Of a DNA stretch of 40,185 bases, positions 34,548-40,185 are shown piece after piece. The stretch lies in NCBI GenBank assembly GCA_019232905.1, contig JAFANA010000096.1, positions 1 to 40,185 of the forward strand. Reading direction: 5' to 3'. The notes under the pieces were generated by a model that worked only from the letters and a program-made list of their open reading frames with translations, was not told the origin of the DNA and did not search any database. Each line of letters opens with the position of its first letter. The stretch's first letter is position 1. The position numbers and the translations under genes are program-made. The stretch comes from Vulcanimicrobiota bacterium. Lineage in GTDB: Bacteria; Vulcanimicrobiota; Vulcanimicrobiia; Vulcanimicrobiales; Vulcanimicrobiaceae.

Positions 34548-35162
34548 ATGGCAACCGTGTCTCTGCCGCCGCGGCTTTCGCTCGCCAGCCTTCGTAAGGC
34601 TTCGGCAACCTGCCGCGCGTGCGATCTCTATAAGTACGCGACGCAGACGGTCTTTGGCGAAGGGAAGGCGCGTGCCCGGTTCATGCTCGTCGGCGAGCAG
34701 CCGGGTGATAAGGAAGATCTCGCGGGTCATCCGTTCGTCGGTCCGGCGGGACGCGTGCTGCACGACGCGTTGGCGGAGGCGGGCATCGATCCGGCCGATG
34801 CGTATGTGACCAACGCCGTGAAGCATTTCAAATTTATCGAGCGCGGAAAACGGCGAATCCACCAGAAGCCGAAGGTGATCGAGATTCAGGCGTGCCGGCC
34901 GTGGCTCGAAGGGGAGCTCACCGTCGTAAAGCCGCAGCTCGTCGTTGCGCTCGGCGCGACGGCCGCGTACACACTGCTCGGACCAAAATTTCGCTTGACG
35001 CAACATCGCGGGGAACTCGTATCATCCCCGCTTGCCGGGCGCGTTATGGCGACGGTACATCCATCGTCGATTCTGCGTCAGCGCGATTCCGATTCACGCC
35101 ATCGTGAATATGCAGGGTTTGTCGAGGACCTGCGACGTGCGGCCGAGTATGGAAGGGCATGA
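34548..35162 (+). CDS. udgX: Uracil-DNA glycosylase of the UdgX class
   Basis: A 204-aa family-4-like DNA repair enzyme. Motif A is GEQPGDKEDLAGHPFVGPAG (E50), the UdgX-specific loop is KRRIHQKP with H105, and HPSSILR is motif C. In UdgX proteins the loop histidine forms a covalent bond to the abasic site after removing uracil, trapping the DNA. The iron-sulfur ligands would be C22 and C25 (TCRACDLY), C117 (QACRPW) and probably H93 in AVKHFKF in place of a fourth Cys. The stop overlaps the DUF4097-like gene by ATGA. The longer open frame upstream of ATG 34548 overlaps the ABC-F gene and is not used. Confidence 0.93.
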   Translation: MATVSLPPRLSLASLRKASATCRACDLYKYATQTVFGEGKARARFMLVGEQPGDKEDLAGHPFVGPAGRVLHDALAEAGIDPADAYVTNAVKHFKFIERGKRRIHQKPKVIEIQACRPWLEGELTVVKPQLVVALGATAAYTLLGPKFRLTQHRGELVSSPLAGRVMATVHPSSILRQRDSDSRHREYAGFVEDLRRAAEYGRA

Positions 35163-35908
35163 AGCGCGCGTTCCTCCTAGCGGCGCTTATAGCGCCGTTT
35201 TTTGTCGCGGGACTTCCCGCGCGTGCCCAGGTACTCGATCGCGATATTCCGACCGCGGGCGCAACTACGCTGCGTCTCAACGTGAGCGGAAGCGTCCGGC
35301 TTATCGCAGCCGATGTATCGAGCGTGAAACTGCACGTCGTCGACTATGGCCCGAAGACGCCGACAATGCACGTGACGACGTCAAAAACGGGTTCGCGGTT
35401 GAGCGTTTCCGTGACCGGCCCGAGTCAAAACGCGCTGCCGTTTACCGGCGCTTCCGGATACGAGCTGCAGATCACTTATCCGTCGTCGATAAAAATCGAT
35501 CTGCGCGAGTTTGCCGGTCCGGTGCACATCGATCGCGTCACTGCACCGATGCAAATCTATAACGCCGAGGGATCCATTCTTGTTGACGATGCGCGTTCTG
35601 CATTGACGGCGGAGAGCGACCGGGGCGATGTCACCGTCAGCAAGGCAATCGGCATGGTTGAGCTGACGTGCGGCAACGGCAACGCGAATGCGACGCTCGC
35701 ACCGAATTGGTCGGGCAATCTCGTACGCATGGAGTCTTCACAAGGAAATCTGACGCTCAACGTGCCGCGTACTTTTCGCGCTCGTTTCGATGTAAGCAGC
35801 GCGCAAGGGACCGTGAACAATCCGCTGCCGACGACGCCGCATGCGCCGCTGGTCTTCATGCTGACGGAGCAAGGAAATGTGGTGGTCAACACAAGCGGGA
35901 GCTTGTAA
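35159..35908 (+). CDS. Exported DUF4097-like beta-helix protein
   Basis: A 249-aa protein with a signal peptide (residues 1-24; FLLAALIAPFFVAGLPARAQ). The rest is rich in beta strands with repeated short turns, for example EGSILVDDARSALTAESDRG and DVTVSKAIGMVELTCGNGNA. This left-handed beta-helix-like pattern is that of DUF4097 (putative adhesin) domains, which are membrane-associated or secreted and of unclear role. It is coupled to udgX by ATGA, an odd partner for a DNA repair enzyme. No other catalytic motif is visible. Confidence 0.7.
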   Translation: MKRAFLLAALIAPFFVAGLPARAQVLDRDIPTAGATTLRLNVSGSVRLIAADVSSVKLHVVDYGPKTPTMHVTTSKTGSRLSVSVTGPSQNALPFTGASGYELQITYPSSIKIDLREFAGPVHIDRVTAPMQIYNAEGSILVDDARSALTAESDRGDVTVSKAIGMVELTCGNGNANATLAPNWSGNLVRMESSQGNLTLNVPRTFRARFDVSSAQGTVNNPLPTTPHAPLVFMLTEQGNVVVNTSGSL

Positions 35909-35952
35909 AGTTTTCCCAGCCCGCGCGTTCGCGACGTAGGGTTTTACAGGCA

Positions 35953-35985
35953 GGTGGGAGCATGCTAAGCGCCCTGGCACCCACC
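35953..35985 (+). promoter_or_regulatory. Hairpin just upstream of a ribosome-binding site
   Basis: GGTGGG (35953-35958) pairs with CCCACC (35980-35985) around a 21-base loop. The next gene's GGAGGA ribosome site begins four bases later (35989), and its ATG is at 35998. The pairing could shield or expose that site, or end the upstream transcript weakly. No U-run follows. Confidence 0.3.
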
Positions 35986-35997
35986 CCTGGAGGAAAC

Positions 35998-36276
35998 ATG
36001 CGCCGCACCCTGGCTACCGGACTCTTAGCTACGCTCACCTTCATTCCGGCGTTCGCGTGCGCCGCGACCATCGACGCGTCTCTGATCCCCGACGGCACCT
36101 ACGTCGTCAAGGTTGAGAAGATTGAAGACCCGCAACACGCGACGGTCCTCATGGATAACGGCGCCGAAACGACCCTTACAGCGACCGGGTCGGCCGATTT
36201 TAGCAAGATCAGGGCAAACATTACGATCAAAGTCTCCGTTATTAAGGGGAAGGTCCCGGTTTTCGCAGTTCAATAG
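35998..36276 (+). CDS. Small secreted protein (92 aa)
   Basis: The protein has a Sec signal (MRRTLATGLLATLTFIPAFA, cut near CAA) and a short mature beta-rich region (IPDGTYVVKVEKIEDPQHAT, then MDNGAETTLTATGSADFSKI and a final strand VSVIKGKVPVFAVQ). It looks like a small single beta-barrel in the OB/SH3 size class. Family unknown to me. The ATG at 35998 has a strong GGAGGAAAC ribosome site, and the hairpin above lies before it. A terminator follows 34 bases after its stop. Confidence 0.75.
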   Translation: MRRTLATGLLATLTFIPAFACAATIDASLIPDGTYVVKVEKIEDPQHATVLMDNGAETTLTATGSADFSKIRANITIKVSVIKGKVPVFAVQ

Positions 36277-36309
36277 CGACCCCGCCGGTAGACCTCGGCA
36301 AAAAACGGG

Positions 36310-36345
36310 AAAAGGGGTTCGCAGGAGCGAGCCCCTTTTTGTTTG
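36310..36345 (+). terminator. Strong Rho-independent terminator
   Basis: A 13-base-pair stem, 36310-36322 (AAAAGGGGTTCGC) with 36327-36339 (GCGAGCCCCTTTT), has a four-base loop AGGA, one G-T pair and the T-rich tail TTTTTGTTT. It separates the 92-aa secreted protein gene from the 181-aa one. Confidence 0.9.
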
Positions 36346-36367
36346 CTCGATCGGAGGACAAGCATCC

Positions 36368-36913
36368 ATGCAGAAAACAGTCGCCGGCACCGCCCTCGCC
36401 GGATTCCTGGCCATGACCATGGCCGCCGCCCAAGCGTTGACCTCGGGTTCAATGCTGAACGGCACGTTGAATCAGAATCTCTCCAGTAACCACGCTTACG
36501 TGGGCGAACCGGTGAGCCTTTCGAACGTATCGGGAGGTGGCGTAAGCGGCGGAACGCTGTACGGTTACGTATCGTCGGTTCAGAAAGCCGGACAGGGACG
36601 TCCCGGCAGCATTCAATTGCACTTCAACCGTCTGGTAACCAGCGGCTCGACGTACACCGTTCAAACCAGCGTAACCAACGCGAACGTGTCGACGAAAAAT
36701 AACACGTTGAAAGAAGCAGGCGGCGCGCTCGCCGGCATGCTCGTCGGCAACGCAATCGGCAAGACGGTCTTCCACACGGGTATCGGCGGCGTCGTCGGCG
36801 CTGCCGGCGGTTTCCTTCTTGCGAAGAACAACCGTCAAGACGTGAATATGCCGGCCGGATCGACGGTCCAGGTTCAAGTGAATTCGGTGGTCCGTCGCCA
36901 ATCTCACGGGTAG
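36368..36913 (+). CDS. Exported protein with glycine-rich C-terminal segment
   Basis: A 181-aa protein with a signal peptide (about residues 1-23; GFLAMTMAAAQA) and a mature part in two regions. The first is a beta-rich stretch resembling a small barrel (GTLNQNLSSNHAYVGEPVSL then GGTLYGYVSSVQKAGQGRPG). The second is a Gly/Ala helix pair (EAGGALAGMLVGNAIGKTVF and GIGGVVGAAGGFLLAKN), like the glycine-zipper segments of outer-membrane or cell-envelope proteins. Function unknown. It begins after a terminator, so it has its own promoter. Its stop overlaps the GTG start of sua5 by one base. Confidence 0.78.
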   Translation: MQKTVAGTALAGFLAMTMAAAQALTSGSMLNGTLNQNLSSNHAYVGEPVSLSNVSGGGVSGGTLYGYVSSVQKAGQGRPGSIQLHFNRLVTSGSTYTVQTSVTNANVSTKNNTLKEAGGALAGMLVGNAIGKTVFHTGIGGVVGAAGGFLLAKNNRQDVNMPAGSTVQVQVNSVVRRQSHG

Positions 36914-37869
36914 TGCCCGTCTTACCAGCAACAACTGAAACGATCGACCGCGCCGCAGCGCTCTTACGCGCCGGCGCGGTCGTCGCATTTCCGACGGAAA
37001 CGGTCTACGGTCTCGGCGCGTGCGCATTCGACGCGACCGCCGTCGCACGCATTTTTGAAATCAAGAAGCGGCCGGAATTCGACCCGCTGATCGTTCATGT
37101 CGACGGCGATGCGATGCTGGAAGCTGTCGTCGCATCGATTCCCGGCTCCGCGCGCGCATTGATGACGCGCTTTTGGCCCGGGCCGCTCACGCTCGTGTTG
37201 AAGAAGACGGAACGCGTACCTGCAATCGTCACCGCGGGACTCGACACCGTAGCAGTGCGAATGCCGGCGCATCCCATTGCGCGCGCGCTGTTGGATCGCG
37301 TGCAGTTGCCGCTAGCTGCGCCGAGTGCGAATCCTTTCGGCTACCTCAGCCCGACGCGCGCCGAACACGTCGAACGCATGCTCGACGATCGTGTCGACCT
37401 CATCGTCGACGGCGGCGCGACGGTGCACGGTGTAGAATCGACGATTCTTTTGCTCGAACCGAAACCGACGCTGTTGCGTCACGGCGCGATCCCGGTCGAG
37501 GAGATCGAAGGCGTCATCGGTCCCGTCGCGCGTGAACTCTCCGACGAAACAAAACCGCTCGCGCCCGGACGGTTACCGCAACACTACGCTCCGTCGAAGC
37601 CGATTCGCATTGTCAACGATCTGAATGCGGTCCCGCTGGAAGAGCGGCGCGATGCTGCATTGCTCGCCTTTTCAAGCGCTGTTGACGGATATGCGGCCAC
37701 GCGCACGCTGTCGCCGTCCGGCGATTTGCGCGAAGCGGCCGCCCGACTTTTCGAATCGTTGCACGAACTCGACCGCGAGAGTGTCACGCGCATCGACGCG
37801 GAGGAAGTTCCAAACGAAGGAATCGGCGTCGCAATCATGGATCGTTTGCGGCGTGCATCTCACCGGTAA
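36913..37869 (+). CDS. sua5: L-threonylcarbamoyladenylate synthase (Sua5/TsaC type)
   Basis: A 318-aa protein that makes threonylcarbamoyl-AMP for t6A37 modification of ANN-decoding tRNAs. The YrdC domain (residues 1-200) shows GAVVAFPTETVYGLGACAFD, FEIKKRPEFDPLIVHV and the substrate-pocket text PSANPFGYLSPTRAEHV. A C-terminal Sua5 domain of about 110 residues follows, with the linker APGRLPQHYAPSKPI. That extra domain makes this the long Sua5 form rather than short TsaC. The GTG start overlaps the previous stop (TAGTG), suggesting coupling. TsaB/D/E are not in the window. Confidence 0.95.
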   Translation: MPVLPATTETIDRAAALLRAGAVVAFPTETVYGLGACAFDATAVARIFEIKKRPEFDPLIVHVDGDAMLEAVVASIPGSARALMTRFWPGPLTLVLKKTERVPAIVTAGLDTVAVRMPAHPIARALLDRVQLPLAAPSANPFGYLSPTRAEHVERMLDDRVDLIVDGGATVHGVESTILLLEPKPTLLRHGAIPVEEIEGVIGPVARELSDETKPLAPGRLPQHYAPSKPIRIVNDLNAVPLEERRDAALLAFSSAVDGYAATRTLSPSGDLREAAARLFESLHELDRESVTRIDAEEVPNEGIGVAIMDRLRRASHR

Positions 37870-38731
37870 CACTCGTCATCGTCTCGCGCTGATTGCGCTC
37901 GTCGTTCTTGCATTGCTGTGGGGCTACAACTGGGTCGTTATGAAAGTAGCGGTCCACGATGCCCCGCCGTTTGTATTTGCCGCAACGCGAGCGCTCGGCG
38001 GCGGGATGGTGTTGTTCGTTGTTGCGCTGTTGTTGCGCCGCCGCGTGGTTCCGCAGCGTCCCGGCGCGTTCTTGTGGATCGGCTTGTTTCAAACCGGTAT
38101 TTTCGTCGGCTTGGTGACGTGGGCCGTTGTGAGCGCGGGCGCGGGTCAAGTCGCGATGCTCGCGTACACGATGCCGTTGTGGGTAGCACTGATCGCGTGG
38201 CCCGTGCTCGGAGAGCGGATAGGCGTCGTGCATGCGGTCGCGATCCTTATTGCATTTCTGGGCATTGCGTGCATGATCGGTCCGCAGCATCGAATCGGAT
38301 TCCCCCAAGTGCTTGCAGTGCTCGCCGGAGTGAGTTGGGCGATCGGCGTCGTGATCGCCAAAGTCGTGCAGCGCGATCGCTCCATCGATCTCTTTAATTT
38401 GACGATGTGGCAGCTGATCTTCGGGGGTATTGCATTGGCCGTCGTTGCGCTGGCGGTTCCCGGCCGTCCCGTCGTGTGGGACGCGCCGTATCTCTTTGCC
38501 GTCGCATACAACATCGTGCTTGCGACGGCGCTCGCGTATTTCTTATGGATCTTCGTGCTGAACGAATTGCCCGCGCGCGACGCGAGTATGGGAACGCTTG
38601 CGAATCCGGTTATCGGTGTCGTGGCAGCGTGGATTCAACTCGGCGAGACGCCGACGTTGCTATCCGGAATCGGCATGGTTCTCGTGTTGCTCGGATTAGC
38701 TGTCGTTTCGTTGGCGCCGCGCGGCTCATAA
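37853..38731 (+). CDS. DMT superfamily (EamA) permease
   Basis: A 292-aa, ten-helix drug/metabolite transporter with two EamA repeats. The first begins LVVLALLWGYNWVVMKVAVH and the second VLAVLAGVSWAIGVVIAKVV. Helix marks FVFAATRALGGGMVLFVVAL and VIGVVAAWIQLGETPTLLSG are typical. The likely start is the GTG at 37853, which overlaps sua5 by 17 bases and has no clear ribosome site, so the true start is uncertain. The substrate is unknown; many relatives export amino acids or metabolites. Confidence 0.88.
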   Translation: MHLTGNTRHRLALIALVVLALLWGYNWVVMKVAVHDAPPFVFAATRALGGGMVLFVVALLLRRRVVPQRPGAFLWIGLFQTGIFVGLVTWAVVSAGAGQVAMLAYTMPLWVALIAWPVLGERIGVVHAVAILIAFLGIACMIGPQHRIGFPQVLAVLAGVSWAIGVVIAKVVQRDRSIDLFNLTMWQLIFGGIALAVVALAVPGRPVVWDAPYLFAVAYNIVLATALAYFLWIFVLNELPARDASMGTLANPVIGVVAAWIQLGETPTLLSGIGMVLVLLGLAVVSLAPRGS

Positions 38732-38777
38732 ATGCTCACAAAGTGCTACGCTTTCTTCCATATCGGAGGCACGTAGT

Positions 38778-38876
38778 ATGAAACGTTCGCTCCTTCTCGG
38801 ATTGTCTTTTTACGTCGTCGTTGCGTCGCTGTTTGTCGCACGGGAACGAATGCCGTTAGCAGCGTGTTCGCGGTAA
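38778..38876 (+). CDS. Signal-peptide fragment of a frameshifted protein
   Basis: A 32-codon frame with a good ribosome site (GGAGG at about 38764-38768). It encodes a typical signal peptide (MKRSLLLGLSFYVVVASLFV, then ARERMPLAACSR) that stops at TAA 38874-38876. The large glycine-rich frame beginning 38864 lies in another frame with no signal of its own. In that frame the upstream codons give TGTNAVSSVFAVITC, so adding one base near 38841-38845 would join the two into a normal exported protein. I read this as the 5' part of a frameshifted gene, or a sequencing slip. Confidence 0.6.
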   Translation: MKRSLLLGLSFYVVVASLFVARERMPLAACSR

Positions 38877-39841
38877 TCACATGCACGACGAGTACCCCGT
38901 GTACCGGCGGCAACAACACCGGAACCGGGGCCGGCGTGGAGGGGCAAAGTAAATCGAGCCACGGCCTGATCGGCAACACGCTGTTCAACAGCACCGGCCC
39001 GAGTAACGGCGAGTCTGCGGTGTTCGGACAAGATCTTTCGACCGCCGGCGTCTACAACATGGGCGTGCAAGGCGTGTCGATTCGCGGATACGGCGTACGC
39101 GGCCGCTCGCAATCGAATAGCGGCGTGCGCGGCGACAGCACAAGCGGAGCAGGTGTCTACGGAAACGGCATTTACGGAATTTCCGGAAACGGAGATTTTG
39201 GCGTCGTCGCGACGGGCGCGGAAATTGCCGCCGTGGCGATGAGTCCCAGCGTTGCCGTTTCTGCCTCGAGCTTTGCGGGCCCCGGACAACCAGGTACTGG
39301 GGTCTTATCGAATGCGTCGGGCAACGGCGGTGATTTCACCGGACACATCGGAGTCGTGGGCCGCTCCAACGACGCCCCGTTTGTCGCAACGGATGAAAAC
39401 GCAAAGGTTGTTTTCTACGTCGACGAAAAGGGAGACGTGTTCTACCACGGTGCGCTTACTCACTTTGAGCGGACCAACGGCGTGACGACGGTCACGTCAT
39501 ACGCGCGCACGACGAGTCCCGCTATTGAAGAAACGGGAACGGCGCATCTCGTGTACGGAAGCGCGAACGTGTACTTTAGCTCATCGTTTGCGCGCTCGGT
39601 CGATCCGCGCCTCGGCTATCAGGTGTTCTTGACGCCGGGCGGAGACACGCGCGGATTGTACGTTGCAAGCAAATATGCCGGCGGGTTCGTCGTTCACGAA
39701 GTGCAAGGCGGACGCGGCACGTTCAATTTCGATTATCACGTCTACGCGCAGACGGCACCCGCTGCGGCCGCGATGCACGCTTTACCGAGCGCGCCGCTGG
39801 TCACGACGCCGAATATCCAAGTGCCTCGAACACCTCATTAG
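38864..39841 (+). CDS. Glycine-rich repeat protein, body of the frameshifted gene
   Basis: A 325-codon frame from the GTG at 38864. Residues about 45-115 are short Gly-rich repeats (GVYNMGVQGVSIRGYGVRGR, SGVRGDSTSGAGVYGNGIYG), a pattern of triple-stranded beta-helix shafts like those in phage tail fibres and trimeric adhesins. The C-terminal 150 residues (from DENAKVVFYVDEKGDVFYHG) form a separate folded domain with Tyr/Phe-rich strands and a Pro-rich tail. Function unknown; a surface or secreted fibre is a reasonable guess. The likely native start is at 38778 through a frameshift (see that entry). Confidence 0.75.
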   Translation: MFAVITCTTSTPCTGGNNTGTGAGVEGQSKSSHGLIGNTLFNSTGPSNGESAVFGQDLSTAGVYNMGVQGVSIRGYGVRGRSQSNSGVRGDSTSGAGVYGNGIYGISGNGDFGVVATGAEIAAVAMSPSVAVSASSFAGPGQPGTGVLSNASGNGGDFTGHIGVVGRSNDAPFVATDENAKVVFYVDEKGDVFYHGALTHFERTNGVTTVTSYARTTSPAIEETGTAHLVYGSANVYFSSSFARSVDPRLGYQVFLTPGGDTRGLYVASKYAGGFVVHEVQGGRGTFNFDYHVYAQTAPAAAAMHALPSAPLVTTPNIQVPRTPH

Positions 39842-39870
39842 CTTTCTGCGTTTATTGCGGGAACCAGCCA

Positions 39871-39971
39871 ACCGGCGAGTGCGCGCTACCTAGGATCGAG
39901 CCGCCACCGGTACCGCACCCATCTATCCGTCCCTAGGCTTCCCGGCAACCAGGGCTCGCCTTCTGGCCGGT
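39871..39971. other. Intergenic region with nested inverted repeats
   Basis: The 192-base gap before the last gene holds several nested inverted repeats: ACCGG (39871-39875) with CCGGT (39967-39971), GGCGAG (39874-39879) with CTCGCC (39955-39960), and CCTAGG at 39889-39894 with the same palindrome at 39932-39937. The arms could fold into a multi-branched leader RNA. No known riboswitch could be assigned. Promoter elements were not identified. Confidence 0.3.
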
Positions 39972-40033
39972 CAAATTCTCGCCCTCTACTTTAATCTCAG
40001 GTATGATTGAGCCAGGACCGATAGAGTAACGAT

Positions 40034-40185
40034 ATGACCCCGCCTCGCTTGCGACGCGCGCGCATTGCCGCGTGCGCTGTAATCCTTTCTCTCGCTGCGT
40101 CCGTGCCCGCGTTCGCGCAGACGACGCTGCCTGCTGCCGTTGCTGCAGACGTAAACGAGAGTTATCGTTTGCTCGCGCGCACGTA
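40034..40185 (+). CDS. Exported protein, 5' end only
   Basis: The frame opens at ATG 40034 and runs off the window. The first 27 residues form a signal peptide (RIAACAVILSLAASVPAFAQ). About 24 mature residues follow (TTLPAAVAADVNESYRLLAR then TY). The Y-R-L-L-A-R-T-Y text would suit the start of an S41-type C-terminal processing peptidase, but 24 residues are too few to say. The start lacks a strong ribosome site. Confidence 0.6.
   Translation, partial: MTPPRLRRARIAACAVILSLAASVPAFAQTTLPAAVAADVNESYRLLART

Noticed and set aside
39941..39950. CCCGGCAACC, as in the SAM-I riboswitch core
   Set aside because: The kink-turn, the GGUGCUAAUUCC-like strand and the closing P1 helix are not found at the right spacing, so no SAM riboswitch is called.

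Overview
The window looks like a chromosomal segment of a free-living, probably soil-dwelling Gram-negative-type bacterium with moderately GC-rich DNA. Exported oxidoreductases, Sec signal peptides, a hopanoid-type radical SAM enzyme (HpnJ family) and several periplasm-type proteins support this. A little-studied lineage such as Eremiobacterota would fit the protein mix, but that placement is inference; no rRNA, tRNA or ribosomal protein gene is present to test it. No prophage, insertion sequence or CRISPR array was seen.

Left part (1-11.9 kb): an oxidative-metabolism block. It opens with the 3' end of a molybdenum hydroxylase large subunit, then an SPW-repeat membrane protein and a PQQ/heme c quinohemoprotein dehydrogenase. 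A convergent minus-strand set follows (DUF302, DUF305, YVTN-type beta-propeller). Next come a DUF1348 protein and a complete Mo-hydroxylase operon on the minus strand: a 63-aa small protein, the 2Fe-2S subunit and the Mo subunit. A DUF5666-like protein lies upstream of it. Divergent from that is a cytochrome b plus sulfite-oxidase-fold Mo protein pair, coupled by a GTGA overlap.

Middle (11.9-26 kb): a plus-strand run of alpha/beta hydrolase, GH130-type glycoside phosphorylase/hydrolase, DHA2 drug exporter and two tandem paralogous LuxR-family ATPase regulators of about 910 aa. Then come an ABM monooxygenase, a small XRE regulator with a possible operator, a decayed region holding an ABM-like remnant and a 44-aa ORF, a second DUF302 protein, a Tat-exported epoxide hydrolase-like protein, a 47-aa membrane protein and an isolated hpnJ-like gene.

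Right part (26-40.2 kb): a POT-like transporter with a strong hairpin in its leader, an MFS permease, and a secreted protein with two cyanovirin-type repeats split by an Asn/Asp/His-rich linker. A SET-domain protein and an FMN-dependent alpha-hydroxy-acid dehydrogenase form a two-gene minus-strand unit. Back to back with it is a three-gene cobalt-type nitrile hydratase/thiocyanate hydrolase-like operon whose beta subunit is split into two coupled genes. After it come an ABC-F ATPase, UdgX uracil-DNA glycosylase coupled to a DUF4097-like protein, two small secreted proteins, Sua5, a DMT permease, a glycine-rich exported protein whose signal peptide is out of frame, and the 5' end of another exported protein.

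The most notable loci are the split-beta nitrile hydratase/SET-domain junction, the interrupted cyanovirin-like protein, the coupled small protein in the Mo-hydroxylase operon and the frameshifted glycine-rich protein.
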